NCBI RefSeq assembly: GCF_004962245.1
Contig: NZ_SUHQ01000001.1
Location: 130,549-194,548 of the forward strand
Length of the DNA: 64,000 bases
From: Mesorhizobium sp.
GTDB taxonomy: Bacteria; Pseudomonadota; Alphaproteobacteria; Rhizobiales; Rhizobiaceae
Direction: 5' to 3'
The position numbers were made by a program, and so were the translations under genes. This document shows, piece after piece, positions 27,103 to 36,335 of the stretch. Below the pieces are notes generated by a model. It ran no database searches. It was not told where the DNA came from and saw only the letters and a list, made by a program, of their open reading frames with translations. Position 1 is the first letter of the stretch; the number at the start of each line of letters is the position of its first letter.

Positions 27103-27426
27103 ATGGTGGAAACACACAACTCGATGATTTCGCCGCAACAGTGCCGCGCTGCGCGCATTCTCATCCAGGTCGACCGTCCTCTCTTGGCTGCCGCGTCCGG
27201 CGTTTCGGCACAGGCTATCCTGTCTTTCGAAAGGTCCGGCCGCAGTTTACCCGACGCCGAGATGCTCGCCCTGCGGCAAGCTTTGGAGGGATTGGGCGCG
27301 GAATTCATTCGCGAAGACGCCATGGGCGGCGCCGGAGTCAGGCTTCGCTTCGATGCTGACCAATCCCGCAAGATCTCGGATTGGGAGGCGGAAGGCGGCA
27401 GGGTCGGCGATGACGATGTGCCCTGA
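27103..27426 (+). CDS. small XRE-like regulator, degenerate HTH
   Basis: 107 residues, similar in layout to the regulator at 22034: SPQQCRAARILIQVDRPLLA, SGVSAQAILSFERSGRS and the shared ending GAEFIREDAMGGAGVRLRF. The usual WSQ..LA of the HTH is replaced by VDRPLLAAASG, so DNA binding may be altered. It lies 18 bases after groEL and likely rides on the same transcript. Confidence 0.72.
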   Translation: MVETHNSMISPQQCRAARILIQVDRPLLAAASGVSAQAILSFERSGRSLPDAEMLALRQALEGLGAEFIREDAMGGAGVRLRFDADQSRKISDWEAEGGRVGDDDVP

Positions 27427-27449
27427 CGAACTGGCAAAGTATGCATGCT

Positions 27450-27463
27450 TTGATGCGCATCAA
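27450..27463 (+). promoter_or_regulatory. FixK/FNR-type box TTGATGCGCATCAA
   Basis: Perfect palindrome; predicted start of transcription (-41.5 rule) near 27498, 21 bases before the universal stress protein ATG at 27519. Confidence 0.75.
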
Positions 27464-27518
27464 GGCGCAGCATCTGACCTGCGGTGATCCTGCGATAAAT
27501 CCTATCGGAGGCACGAAA

Positions 27519-28340
27519 ATGATCTTCAACACTATTCTCGTTCAACTCGACCTCGATTCTCCGGCAGCGCCGCGAACGACCTATGCGCTGGAGTTGGCGC
27601 GACGCTTCGAAGCTACGCTGATCGGTTTCGCCGCGGCCGATTCATATGTGTTTGTTCCTGGCAACGATGGCGGCATGGCGGCGGCGGAAATCATGCGTCA
27701 ACGCCGGACCGAGATCGAGGATCGCCTGAAGGTCCTGAAGGAAGAATTCCTGAGTGTCGTCGGAGACGATGCCTCCTGGCGCGAAGAGATCGGCGATCCG
27801 ACACGTCTGCTCGCGGTGCATGCCCGCGCAGCAGATCTCATCGTGACCGGAACGCCGGCCTCGGGTGTTGCCGGTGATCACCACCGGGTGGTCGATATAG
27901 GAACGCTAGTGCTGTCGGCCGGACGGCCCGTGCTGGTTGCGGCCGACCAACTTGCTCCGCCCGACCCCAAGAAGGTTCTGGTGGCGTGGAAGGATACTCG
28001 CGAGGCTCGGCGCGCAGTCACCGATGCACTGCCCTTTTTGACCGGCGCACAAGATGTGCTCGTGGCGACGATCGAGGAACAGAACCAGAGGGATGCGCGC
28101 GAAAGTGTCAGCGACGTCGTGCGGTTCCTGATGAGGCATGGCGTGAAGGCGAGATCGGAGGTCCTAGGCGCCGGTCATGCGGACGCTTGCGAAACCGTCA
28201 CCGAACTCGCTCGCGGCATGGGTGCTGAACTTGTGGTCGCTGGCGGCTACGGTCACAGCCGGATCCGTGAATGGGCCTTTGGAGGCATGACCCGCTCCCT
28301 GCTCAAGCAAAGCTCAATCAACCGATTGTTTTCGAACTGA
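27519..28340 (+). CDS. universal stress protein, tandem USP domains
   Basis: 273 residues with two UspA folds: the first starts MIFNTILVQLDLDSPAAPRT and contains DLIVTGTPASG; the second starts KKVLVAWKDTREARRAVTDA and ends ELVVAGGYGHSRIREWAFGG with the G-2x-G-9x-type nucleotide motif. GGAGG precedes ATG 27519. UspA proteins support survival in starvation and low oxygen; a box for FixK/FNR directly upstream fits that role. Confidence 0.93.
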   Translation: MIFNTILVQLDLDSPAAPRTTYALELARRFEATLIGFAAADSYVFVPGNDGGMAAAEIMRQRRTEIEDRLKVLKEEFLSVVGDDASWREEIGDPTRLLAVHARAADLIVTGTPASGVAGDHHRVVDIGTLVLSAGRPVLVAADQLAPPDPKKVLVAWKDTREARRAVTDALPFLTGAQDVLVATIEEQNQRDARESVSDVVRFLMRHGVKARSEVLGAGHADACETVTELARGMGAELVVAGGYGHSRIREWAFGGMTRSLLKQSSINRLFSN

Positions 28341-28524
28341 CGCTACCGCTGAATACAAGGCTGTTCGCCGGCTGATTGGGCGAGCGACAGGCTAATAAGG
28401 GTCGCATCGTTCGGGACGGCGGCGAAATCCTGCTTTCGTTCAAGCTCGATCGCTTCGAAAAAACCGAAGTCCCGCAGGGCGCGCCTCGCGCTTCCTGATC
28501 TGGAAATGCAGCTGAGGTATCGAG

Positions 28525-29121
28525 ATGAAGGAACTGCCGCTTGCCGAGGTCTATCGGCTGATCGAGCCTGGTCCCGTTGTTCTCCTGACAACCCGGGCCA
28601 GAGGACGCGCCAACGTCATGACCCTGTCGTGGCACACAATGGTGGAGTTCACACCCCCAACGATTGCCTGTGTCGTATCGAGCGGCGACTTCTCTTTTGC
28701 CGCACTGCGCGACACGAAGGAGTGCGTGATCGCGATCCCGGCCGTAGGTCTGGCAGAAAAAGTCGTGGAGGTAGGCAACTGTTCAGGCCGGGACAAAGAC
28801 AAGTTCGCGACGATTTGGCTGACACCGCTGCCCGCCGAGCACGTGGCGGCACCCTTGGTCGCTGAATGCTTCGCCAATCTCGAATGTCGCGTCGTCGATA
28901 CCCGCCTGGTCAACAAATACAATCTTTTCGTTCTGGAAGTTGTGAAGGCTTGGGTTGATCCGGGGCAGCCAAAGCCGAAGACCATCCACCATATTGGAAA
29001 GGGAGCCTTCGTATGGACGGAGAGATCATCCATTTCGAGTCGGCTATGCCTTGAGGTCGGCCGCTTGATACGGATCAAGGTCGTGGCATCCAATCTCTGT
29101 TCTGGTGGCGGCAGAGCCTGA
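28525..29121 (+). CDS. flavin reductase family protein, C-terminus frameshifted
   Basis: FMN-binding split-barrel (flavin reductase/DIM6-NTAB) protein: EPGPVVLLTTRARGRANVMT, FSFAALRDTKECVIAIP, ECFANLECRVVDTRLVNKYN, GKGAFV. Family members end with a strand such as DGEIIHFESAMP; here that string occurs in the next frame (about 29014-29054, stop TGA 29052) after a single-base loss near 29012, so the encoded protein instead carries an unrelated tail to 29121. The core domain is intact and may still bind FMN. Confidence 0.85.
   Translation: MKELPLAEVYRLIEPGPVVLLTTRARGRANVMTLSWHTMVEFTPPTIACVVSSGDFSFAALRDTKECVIAIPAVGLAEKVVEVGNCSGRDKDKFATIWLTPLPAEHVAAPLVAECFANLECRVVDTRLVNKYNLFVLEVVKAWVDPGQPKPKTIHHIGKGAFVWTERSSISSRLCLEVGRLIRIKVVASNLCSGGGRA
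29065..29078 (+). promoter_or_regulatory. FixK/FNR-type box TTGATACGGATCAA
   Basis: Lies in the spurious tail of the flavin reductase frame, i.e. in the original intergenic space. Predicted transcription start near 29113, 23 bases before the ATG at 29136. Confidence 0.7.
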
Positions 29122-29135
29122 ATGGAGTCATCAAA

Positions 29136-29795
29136 ATGGTTGGCATTACACTCAGCCCTGAACAGATTCGGTCCGCTCCACCGGAAGTGCGGCAGTGGCT
29201 CGAGCAGGAGATCGCCCGTTCGCTGGGCCTGCATCCGCAATCCGAGACAGTCGTGGCCGATGCGCCGCATCTGGCCGCCTGCAGTCCTCAGGAAGCAATG
29301 GCGATCTATACGTCGATCAGGGGCCTGCTGCCTGTGGTCAACGTCTTCTTCGAACTTGGCCGCGATACGGCGAGGAACAGCGAAGACGGCATTGAAGTCT
29401 TCCGGCTTGCCGACATGCTGCGCCACACCCGCCTCCCGGACTTGGAGCGACTGGTCGCCTGCCTGCAAGTCATCGACAACGCTTTCCACCAGATTCGGAA
29501 TGAAGATGACGAGGCGCTCTTCATCTTGGATCCCCGAGGCTACTGCATCGTCACGGTCACGACCCAGCAGAGCGTTCTTGCCGTCTGGACGCAGGAAATA
29601 GCCGCAAAACAATTTGTCACAGGCGATGCCGCGGCGGACACCAGTACAGATTTGTCGCCGGCAGGGCCTTTCTCGATCTCGGGTACGGTACCGCAGACAT
29701 CCATCCACCTCGGGAAACCCTTCTCGGTGCCAGCCAGTCCGAAGGTCGCCGGCGCTGCCAGCGCTGCGGCCTCCATAGCCGGACAGGAAAGCTGA
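29136..29795 (+). CDS. conserved hypothetical protein of the stress island, 219 aa
   Basis: Soluble protein starting MVGITLSPEQIRSAPPEVRQ. The first 60 residues are helical; the middle part (EVFRLADMLRHTRLPDLERL, DEALFILDPRGYCIVTVTTQ) looks like an alpha/beta domain; the end is Pro/Ala/Ser-rich and probably disordered. I recall relatives in other rhizobia but no function. GGAG lies 11 bases before the ATG and a FixK-type box before that. Confidence 0.75.
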   Translation: MVGITLSPEQIRSAPPEVRQWLEQEIARSLGLHPQSETVVADAPHLAACSPQEAMAIYTSIRGLLPVVNVFFELGRDTARNSEDGIEVFRLADMLRHTRLPDLERLVACLQVIDNAFHQIRNEDDEALFILDPRGYCIVTVTTQQSVLAVWTQEIAAKQFVTGDAAADTSTDLSPAGPFSISGTVPQTSIHLGKPFSVPASPKVAGAASAAASIAGQES

Positions 29796-29803
29796 TCGTC
29801 GGT

Positions 29804-29952
29804 GTGACCTACAAAGTGATTCAGGAAGCACTCCGCGCAGCGGGAATTGTGATGAGCAAGAGGGGCGAGACCCATCGCATAAACTTCCTAGCGGCCTCGA
29901 CGATACCGCTCAGTACACGACGAGCGCCGCATCCCCATCGCCTGTTGGCTAG
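29804..29952 (+). pseudogene. small conserved gene broken by a one-base frameshift
   Basis: The first frame gives VTYKVIQEALRAAGIVMSKR then GETHRINF; the family I remember continues FGGxxDTAYYTxSLxDA. That continuation appears in the next frame as GGLDDTAQYTTS (from 29893, stop TAG 29950). So a base is missing near 29888. Without a search the family claim is from memory. Confidence 0.45.
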
Positions 29953-30084
29953 ACTCTCCCCCGAGCCAATGTGGAATTCTTCAGCACGTAGCGCGGCTAA
30001 TGAAGAACGCCCAACCACGACAGGCTCCACAACGCAATCGACGCTGTCAGGTTCAGATGCGACCCAGAGCTGATGGAGGATCCT

Positions 30085-30387
30085 ATGAGCGATAGACGTT
30101 TTGATCGACCCGTTCTGGTCAGGAATGGGCAGTTCCTGATCGAGGAGATTGGATGCCTGGCTGAAGCATTCGAGTTTCTTGAGGGGTGGCCGAAAGATCG
30201 CAGGGGACCGATCTATAAAACTGCCTTTCGTGCCTGTGAACGGGCCCATGCCGGTGGCGTTCCGCTTTCTGTCGCGCACGATGCATTCGCGAGCTTCGCC
30301 AGATCTGCCAAGATTCTGGAAGGCGCATCCGCCGCTATGCCCTGCGCCATGGGGGCGAAGTCGAGTCGTGGTAGCAAATCGACCTAA
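30085..30387 (+). CDS. DUF982 family protein
   Basis: 100 residues starting MSDRRFDRPVLVRNGQFLIE with GGAGGAT upstream. The DUF982 pattern is clear: AFEFLEGWPKDRRGPIYKTA, FRACERAHAGGVPLSVAHDA, FASFARSAKIL. Small rhizobial family of unknown role, usually multicopy. Two paralogues are at 43180 and 43769. Confidence 0.85.
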   Translation: MSDRRFDRPVLVRNGQFLIEEIGCLAEAFEFLEGWPKDRRGPIYKTAFRACERAHAGGVPLSVAHDAFASFARSAKILEGASAAMPCAMGAKSSRGSKST

Positions 30388-30548
30388 GCCTCGGGGCGCG
30401 AGAGCGTCCTCCGGTTAGCCCACCAAGCCAGGTCGCCTCAAACTGATCCGCGCCACTGCGACAAGGCGATGTCGTCGCTTTGTCGCGACGAAGCTCTCGG
30501 TTCCGCGTCAACACCCCTGTGGTTGAGCGCTTCAAGTACTGGAACGAT

Positions 30549-30953
30549 TCACGCCATCGTCAACGTGTTCTCGATGGCTTCGGTGGAATGTTTCGCAAGG
30601 TCCTTGGCCAGCTCGCCCACCAGCTTTGCTCTCAACGGTGCCTGAAAGTGCCTACGCAGCTCGCCCAGCGTCCGCGGATCGGCGATCACTACCACATGCT
30701 CGAACGCTTCCGTCAGCGCCTCGCGATTGAGATAGGCAGCCACGGCCGCAGCAAAGTCGTCTTCCCGCAGGCGGGAGTCGTCGGGATTAGCGGTGGAACT
30801 GCGATGCCTGCCGCCCGAGCCCGTGTTCGCCAGGTGCAACCCCGGCTCGGGCATTTCGACCAGGTCGATCCGAGGTTCGTGACCTTTGTTGCGGAACAAG
30901 CGCAGCTTATCGCCGTCGATTACCGCGACGAGGGTACCGTTAGCCAGAATCAT
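30549..30953 (-). CDS. host attachment family protein
   Basis: Family named after an Agrobacterium protein needed for attachment to host cells; it belongs to an RNase E-like/eRF1 fold group. Starts MILANGTLVAVIDGDKLRLF, then GSGGRHRSSTANPDDSRLRE and the C-terminal VVIADPRTLGELRRHFQAPL, LVGELAKDLAKHS. GGGAGAAA precedes ATG 30953. Lies leftward after the BON-domain gene and may be in the same transcript, 107 bases downstream. Confidence 0.85.
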   Translation of the reverse strand: MILANGTLVAVIDGDKLRLFRNKGHEPRIDLVEMPEPGLHLANTGSGGRHRSSTANPDDSRLREDDFAAAVAAYLNREALTEAFEHVVVIADPRTLGELRRHFQAPLRAKLVGELAKDLAKHSTEAIENTLTMA

Positions 30954-31060
30954 GTTGTTTCTCCCGCGACATGGTTGGACCGAGATCCAGCGCACTCTCT
31001 AGCCATCGTTGGCGACGCGGCGGCCACTGACGAAGCCGCCGCTTCCAACTCATAGGCCCA

Positions 31061-31708
31061 TCAGATTATGGAAATACGATCTTCCACAGTTCGGACGCCT
31101 GGCGACGACCAGGCGGCGCGTTCCGCAGCCTGGCGCTCTGACCAGGCCCTGACCTTGCCTTCCAGGGTCACCTTGCCATTCAGAACGTGGACGCGGATCG
31201 CCTGTGCTTCGGTTTCCGCGTCACGCTTCAGCGCATCCTCGATGCGCTTCTTGATGTCGGCTCCTGATGCACGGGGGGTGATTTCGATCTGGTTGGCTAC
31301 GCCGACAACGCCTGCCAGGCCGCGTACGGCCTCAGCTGCGGCATTCTTCTGATACTGCCATTCGAGTTTGCCCATTAGCGTGATCCATCCGTCCTGTACC
31401 TTGACCTGCACCTTGTCCCTCGGGATGGAGACATTCCAGGTGATCGCATCGACCGCGCGTTTGGCGATCTCGTCGTCGGCGGTCCCTTTCAGGCCAACCA
31501 ACCGAACTTCGATTTCCTCGGCGATGCCCTTCACTCCCTTGATCCGCTTGACTACATCTTCGGCAGTCGTCTTTTCCCAATAGGAAGAAACATGCCCGGT
31601 AAGTGTGACGATGCCGTCTTCCACGGCGACACCGATGTGGGCAGCGTCGATGCTCGGCTCGAATTCCAACTCATCGAGAATGTTCTGACGCAACGTTATA
31701 TCCGTCAT
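31061..31708 (-). CDS. triple BON-domain protein
   Basis: Three consecutive BON domains (about residues 1-70, 75-145 and 150-215), each with the G-hyd-V-T-L-x-G pattern: VEDGIVTLTGHVSSYWEK, VQDGWITLMGKLEWQYQK, VLNGKVTLEGKVRAWSER. No signal peptide, so cytoplasmic. BON domains bind phospholipids or surfaces and are common in stress-induced proteins. Start 31708 has AGGAGA upstream; a FixK-type box lies 74 bases before it. Confidence 0.92.
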   Translation of the reverse strand: MTDITLRQNILDELEFEPSIDAAHIGVAVEDGIVTLTGHVSSYWEKTTAEDVVKRIKGVKGIAEEIEVRLVGLKGTADDEIAKRAVDAITWNVSIPRDKVQVKVQDGWITLMGKLEWQYQKNAAAEAVRGLAGVVGVANQIEITPRASGADIKKRIEDALKRDAETEAQAIRVHVLNGKVTLEGKVRAWSERQAAERAAWSSPGVRTVEDRISII

Positions 31709-31781
31709 GGTCTGTCTCCTGTTTGTTGAGCGGGATTTTCTCCCGCAGCCAAGCAAAGAGCATCTTTTGCGCCATTCCTCA

Positions 31782-31795
31782 TTGATCCGGCTCAA
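31782..31795 (-). promoter_or_regulatory. FixK/FNR-type box TTGATCCGGCTCAA
   Basis: Exact TTGA-N6-TCAA between the PPOX-fold gene and the BON gene. Predicted leftward start near 31747, 39 bases before the BON ATG. Confidence 0.7.
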
Positions 31796-31821
31796 TGCCG
31801 GGCTGACTGGCTGAAGGACTG

Positions 31822-32340
31822 TCATGAAGTGGCGGACGTGCCCACAAGCCAATGGTGTCGCATGCTGTCCAGGGTCTCGGCGATGTCATCGGCCTCGATC
31901 TTGACGAGATCGGTGTGACCAAAACCCAGGGAATAGTCGAGAACAGAGATGATCGTGGGCCGTACTCTGAACAGCTTCACGGGTGTGGCCTCACTGGGCT
32001 GGATAACCGAAATCTGAGGGAAGCGCTGCACCATCATGCGTCCAATTTCTGTGAGTTCGGACGGCAACACGACCTCCGTGGCGGTCGCTGCCATCGACAA
32101 TCCCTGAATCTCCAGCCAGTTCGCATAGGGCGCAGTCATGGCGACCGAAACGCGCGGATCGCGAGAAATATTCATAGCCTTCTGCGAGCCGGCTCCGCAG
32201 CCGAAATAGAGCAACAGACCGTCATGGACGAACGAGACGACCGTCGCCTGCGGCGAGCCGTCGGAGCGGGTCGTTGCAATGGTCATGTCCATGCAACGCG
32301 CCAGGATGTTGATCATCTTCTGCTGAAGCTTGTGTTTCAT
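31822..32340 (-). CDS. PPOX-fold (pyridoxamine 5'-phosphate oxidase family) protein
   Basis: 172 residues. MTIATTRSDGSPQATVVSFV then GLLLYFGCGAGSQKAMNISR and DPRVSVAMTAPY are the typical split-barrel flavin/heme-binding pattern of general-stress PPOX proteins. Cofactor and reaction unknown. It follows ftsH by 47 bases on the same strand and probably shares its promoter. Confidence 0.86.
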   Translation of the reverse strand: MKHKLQQKMINILARCMDMTIATTRSDGSPQATVVSFVHDGLLLYFGCGAGSQKAMNISRDPRVSVAMTAPYANWLEIQGLSMAATATEVVLPSELTEIGRMMVQRFPQISVIQPSEATPVKLFRVRPTIISVLDYSLGFGHTDLVKIEADDIAETLDSMRHHWLVGTSATS

Positions 32341-32387
32341 GACACTCCCTCATTCAAGAATGGTCGGTATCTCGGTCGGCGTCGCCT

Positions 32388-34208
32388 TCACGCCGCCGGG
32401 GCCAGCACCGCGGTTCGCCGCAACGGCGCGAACTCGTCGGGCGTCAATGTTTCTTTCTCGAGCAGCAGTTTCGCGCCGGCGCGTAGGTCGGTGATCCTCT
32501 CCCGAAGCACATCCCTGGCAATAGCAAAGGCCTGGTCGATCATGCCGCGCACTGCCAGGTCGACTTCCCGCGCCGTAGCCTCCGAATAGTCTTTCTTGCT
32601 CGGTAGGCCAGGGCCGTCACCCAGCCATTGCAGGCGCTGCTCTTCGAGAACGGCCTGCCCCACCGTCGAATCCATTCCGAAGCGGGTGACACATTGACGG
32701 GCTACATCCGTGACCTTCGCGAGGTCGTCGGCCGCCCCGGTCGAGACTTCGCCGAATATGACTTCCTCCGCCGCGCGGCCGCCCATCAGGACGACCATGC
32801 GGTCCTTCAACTCACCGACGGTGATCAGAAACCGATCCTCCGTCGGGCGCTGCATGGTGAACCCGAGTGCGCCGATCGAGCACGGGATGATGGATACCTT
32901 GTGCACCGGATCGGCGCTTGGCGTCGCGACCGCCACCAGGGCATGCCCCATTTCGTGAAAGGCGACACGCTCACGCTCCTGCGGTTTCAGCAATCGGCTT
33001 TTACGTTCCGACCCTTCGACGATGCGCTCGACCGCATTGGTAAAGTCATCCATCGTTACCTTGTCGGCGCCACGCCGCGTGGCGATGATGGCCGCCTCGT
33101 TGACCAGATTGGCAAGGTCCGCGCCGGTGAACCCGGGCGTTATCGCGGCAATCTCGTCCGCTCTGACGCCAGGCGCGATTGAAACGTTCTTGATGTGGAC
33201 CTTGACGATGGCCTCCCTGCCCTTGCGGTCAGGCCGGTCCAGAACGACCTGCCGGTCGAAGCGCCCGGCGCGCAGCAAGGCCGGGTCCAGGATTTCGGGC
33301 CGATTGGTGGCGGCAAGCAGCACGATACCAACGCGCGGATCGAAACCGTCGAGTTCCGACAGCAGTTGGTTCAATGTCTGCTCTTTCTCATCACCGCCGC
33401 CATAACCCGCGAATGGGCTGCGGGCGCGGCCGAGCGCGTCGAGTTCATCGATGAAGATAATGCAGGGCGCGGCCTGCCGGGCCTGCTCGAACAGATCACG
33501 CACCCGGGCCGCCCCCACGCCGACGAACATCTCGACAAATTCCGAGCCGGAGATGGAGAAGAAGGGCACCCCCGCCTCGCCGGCGACGGCGCGCGCCATC
33601 AGCGTCTTCCCTGTGCCAGGTGGGCCGACAAGCAGGATGCCCTTAGGGATACGCGCGCCGAGGCGGCCGTATTTGTCCTTGTCCTTGAGGAAGGAGACGA
33701 TTTCCTGCAGTTCCGCCTTGGCTTCGTCGACGCCCGCCACATCTTCGAAAGTGACCCCCGTCTTGCGCTCCAGATAGACCTTCGCCTTCGACTTGCCGAT
33801 ATTGATCAGACCACCCATGCCCTGGCGATTGGCGAAGCCTCGGAACAGGAAAGCCCACAGACCAAAAAAGAGAAGCGTCGGCAGCACCCAGGACAGGATC
33901 GTGGTCAGCCAGTTGCTGTCGGTGGCTCCGGTGATTTGGACGCCGGCTTTCTCGAACAGCTCGGCCATGGCGGGATCGACACGATTGGTGACGAAGTATT
34001 GCTTTCCGTCCTGCGGCGCCGAGAAGCGACCCTGGATGGTCGTCTCGGTCACCGTGACTGACGCGACCTTGCCATCCGCAACATAGCGAATGAGATCGCT
34101 GTAGGAAATCGAAGCCAGATCGCGATACCCGAACCAAAGCTGAAAAAGCGCCATGAAGACCATAGCGGCGATAACGTAGCCGATGTTAAAAGTGTGTTTG
34201 CGATCCAT
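32388..34208 (-). CDS. ftsH: ATP-dependent zinc metalloprotease FtsH, paralogue
   Basis: Membrane AAA+ protease that degrades misfolded membrane and regulatory proteins. 606 residues: first membrane segment [20 protein letters not shown], periplasmic FtsH_ext domain, second segment [18 protein letters not shown], Walker A GPPGTGKT near residue 190, Walker [12 protein letters not shown], zinc site HEMGH near residue 416. Differs from main FtsH by the shorter C-terminus (ends [10 protein letters not shown]). ATG 34208 ([11 protein letters not shown]) is chosen. Likely a second, stress-linked FtsH under the box at 34267. Confidence 0.95.
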   Translation of the reverse strand: MDRKHTFNIGYVIAAMVFMALFQLWFGYRDLASISYSDLIRYVADGKVASVTVTETTIQGRFSAPQDGKQYFVTNRVDPAMAELFEKAGVQITGATDSNWLTTILSWVLPTLLFFGLWAFLFRGFANRQGMGGLINIGKSKAKVYLERKTGVTFEDVAGVDEAKAELQEIVSFLKDKDKYGRLGARIPKGILLVGPPGTGKTLMARAVAGEAGVPFFSISGSEFVEMFVGVGAARVRDLFEQARQAAPCIIFIDELDALGRARSPFAGYGGGDEKEQTLNQLLSELDGFDPRVGIVLLAATNRPEILDPALLRAGRFDRQVVLDRPDRKGREAIVKVHIKNVSIAPGVRADEIAAITPGFTGADLANLVNEAAIIATRRGADKVTMDDFTNAVERIVEGSERKSRLLKPQERERVAFHEMGHALVAVATPSADPVHKVSIIPCSIGALGFTMQRPTEDRFLITVGELKDRMVVLMGGRAAEEVIFGEVSTGAADDLAKVTDVARQCVTRFGMDSTVGQAVLEEQRLQWLGDGPGLPSKKDYSEATAREVDLAVRGMIDQAFAIARDVLRERITDLRAGAKLLLEKETLTPDEFAPLRRTAVLAPAA

Positions 34209-34266
34209 AGCGTTCCGCCCGTCGACTTTGCTTGTCTGCAAAATGTCATGCCCTGCGGGCGCGTCC

Positions 34267-34280
34267 TTGATGCGCATCAA
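34267..34280. promoter_or_regulatory. FixK/FNR-type box TTGATGCGCATCAA
   Basis: Identical to the box at 27450. Sits between divergent ftsH and the kinase-like gene. Leftward start would be near 34232 (24-base leader for ftsH); rightward near 34315, at the ATG 34316, i.e. almost leaderless. Confidence 0.7.
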
Positions 34281-34315
34281 AGTGACAGCCGTCGCCGGCT
34301 ACCATTGTGCCGGCG

Positions 34316-35377
34316 ATGGCGAGACAGCGACAAATTGCAAACCTGGCAGCGAAGGTACGCTTTCTGAGCGATCCGGCGGCATACGGGAGCGGAACGACAC
34401 ATGTGGAGGCCCGCGAGACGCATATGTCCTGGGTCTTCCTCACGGACGAACTGGTCTACAAGCTCAAGAAACCGGTCAGGCACGCGTTCCTGGATTTCAG
34501 CACGATCAGGAAGCGGCAGTTTTACTGCGGCGAGGAACTGCGGCTGAACGCTCGCCTTGCCGCTGAAACTTATCGGCGGGTCCTTTCTCTTCGCCGTGAC
34601 GCATCGGGCCGCTTAACCCTCGGCGGCAGCGGCCGCGTCGTCGACTGGCTGGTCGAAATGAAACGCCTGCCGCAAGGCGACATGCTGGACGAGCGCATCG
34701 CTTGCGGTCGCCTGGCCGCGGCGCAGATCGACGACGTCGCGAACACGCTGGCGGTCTTTTATGCGCAACGTCAGGCCGAAATTGACGGCGGCGGCGCCTA
34801 TCTGCGCCACCTCACCGGAGAGCAGCGGATCAACCGCGCCATCCTGCTCCGGCCGGAATTGGCGTTGGCGGATATCGCTTCTGGCGCGCTGGACATGGTG
34901 GATGGACTGCTGCAGCGATTGAAGCCGCGGATCGAAGCGCGCATTCTTGGCGGCGCGATCGTCGAAGGGCATGGCGACCTGCGCCCCGAACACGTCTGTC
35001 TTTGCCAGCCGCCCCAGATCATCGACTGCCTCGAGTTCAACCGGTCGATGCGCGTCATCGATCCCTATGACGAGATCAACTATCTAGGCATGGAATGCGA
35101 GATGCTGGGCGCGCCATGGATTCGGCCGCTGCTGGTCAAGGCTCTGCAAAGTCGGCTGCCGGATAGCCCCGATGCCGAGCTGCTGGCGCTCTACGGCGGT
35201 TTCAGAGCATTGCTGAAGGCCCGTCTCGGGGTCGCTCATCTCTTCGAGACGCCGATCCGTCATCCGGAAAAATGGCGCCCGCAGGCAATCCGCTACATCA
35301 GGCAGGCGGAGCGCGAGATGTTCAGTGTTCGATCCCGATCAATTCGGAAATCGACCCCTGTGTGTGGAGACGCCTGA
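34316..35377 (+). CDS. COG2187-type aminoglycoside-phosphotransferase-like kinase
   Basis: 353 residues. The catalytic loop VEGHGDLRPEHVCL (HGD with later D in IIDCLEFNRS) is that of the APH/choline-kinase fold, and the N-terminal ETHMSWVFLTDELVYKLKKP is typical of COG2187. Many COG2187 proteins are fused to a second P-loop kinase domain; here only the first part is present. Substrate unknown. The 3' end overlaps the convergent PRPP synthetase gene by 56 bases. ATG 34316 preferred to GTG 34307. Confidence 0.8.
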   Translation: MARQRQIANLAAKVRFLSDPAAYGSGTTHVEARETHMSWVFLTDELVYKLKKPVRHAFLDFSTIRKRQFYCGEELRLNARLAAETYRRVLSLRRDASGRLTLGGSGRVVDWLVEMKRLPQGDMLDERIACGRLAAAQIDDVANTLAVFYAQRQAEIDGGGAYLRHLTGEQRINRAILLRPELALADIASGALDMVDGLLQRLKPRIEARILGGAIVEGHGDLRPEHVCLCQPPQIIDCLEFNRSMRVIDPYDEINYLGMECEMLGAPWIRPLLVKALQSRLPDSPDAELLALYGGFRALLKARLGVAHLFETPIRHPEKWRPQAIRYIRQAEREMFSVRSRSIRKSTPVCGDA

Positions 35378-36302
35378 TCGCTTTGCCTATCAGACGGCCG
35401 ACCGGCACAATTTCCAAGCGCGCCTCAGTGTAACGAGCTTTGGCGGCTGCAGCCGAGTCCACGCTGTCAGTGACGATGATGCGGTCTATCGCCTGGCTGC
35501 CGAACAGCACGTCGGCGCCCTTGCCAAACAGTCCGTGCGTGGCGATCGCTTGAACGGCGCTGGCACCGCGTTCACGACAGGCAAGTGCTGCGCGCAGCAT
35601 AGTGCCACCCGTGCTGATCAGATCATCGACAATGAAAACGGCACTGTCCGCGACGTCGCCTGCAAACAGTTCGCCGGAAACTACATTCCGGCTGCGGCGC
35701 TTTTCCATGAAGCCGAAGCCGATTTGCTTCCCAGTTTCCGCCTCCAGGGCCTCCTTGAGCAATTGCGCGCGCTTTACGCCGCCGCTGTCGGGTGAGAAAA
35801 TGGTGATCGGCAGATCGCCGGCCAGCTTGCCCATGAGGGGAGCGAAGAGCTTTCGCGTGTCGAGGTGCACGCTCACGCAGCGAAAGGCGTTCTGGAACGC
35901 CGCGAAATTATGGACGTCGAGCGTCACAATCCGGTTCGTACCCATAGCCTCGAAGAGTTGCGCGACATAGCGCGTGGTGACGGGGTCGCGCGCCTTTGTC
36001 TGCCGGTCCTTGCGCGCGTAGGCTAGATAGGGAACGACCGCTGTTACTCGCGCGGCGCCGTTTTCCTTGCATGTCGCCAGGAAGAACAGGAGTTTGCACA
36101 GCTTGTCGTTGGCGGACACGCCGCCACTTCCACCAAGGCTGTGCAGTACATAGACGTCCCTGCCGCGCACGCTGACAAGCGGGCGCGCCTTATGCTCCCC
36201 GTCCTCGAAATCTCGCTCTTCATGCGGATCGAGTTCGATCGAAAGCGCCCGCGCCGCGGCCGCGCCGAGTTGTTCCGAGCCTTTGAGTGCGAAGAAACGC
36301 AT
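35322..36302 (-). CDS. divergent ribose-phosphate diphosphokinase (PRPP synthetase)
   Basis: Makes 5-phosphoribosyl-1-pyrophosphate from ribose-5-phosphate and ATP. 326 residues: KGSEQLGAAAARALSIELDP, YLAYARKDRQTKARDPVTTR, DVHNFAAFQNAF and the PRPP loop FIVDDLISTGGTML. It differs from housekeeping Prs: Q-D-R is K-D-R, and the flexible loop is changed, so kinetics or regulation may differ. ATG 36302 has AGGA upstream. A FixK-type box is 34 bases before the start, too near for activation at -41.5. Confidence 0.88.
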   Translation of the reverse strand: MRFFALKGSEQLGAAAARALSIELDPHEERDFEDGEHKARPLVSVRGRDVYVLHSLGGSGGVSANDKLCKLLFFLATCKENGAARVTAVVPYLAYARKDRQTKARDPVTTRYVAQLFEAMGTNRIVTLDVHNFAAFQNAFRCVSVHLDTRKLFAPLMGKLAGDLPITIFSPDSGGVKRAQLLKEALEAETGKQIGFGFMEKRRSRNVVSGELFAGDVADSAVFIVDDLISTGGTMLRAALACRERGASAVQAIATHGLFGKGADVLFGSQAIDRIIVTDSVDSAAAAKARYTEARLEIVPVGRLIGKAIRRLHTQGSISELIGIEH

Positions 36303-36335
36303 GTTTCCTGTTATCCAGTTTCGGGCACGGATGGA

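Noticed and set aside
25291..27545. Long leftward open frames opposite groEL (488 and 335 codons)
   Set aside because: They mirror groEL codon structure; groEL is certain.
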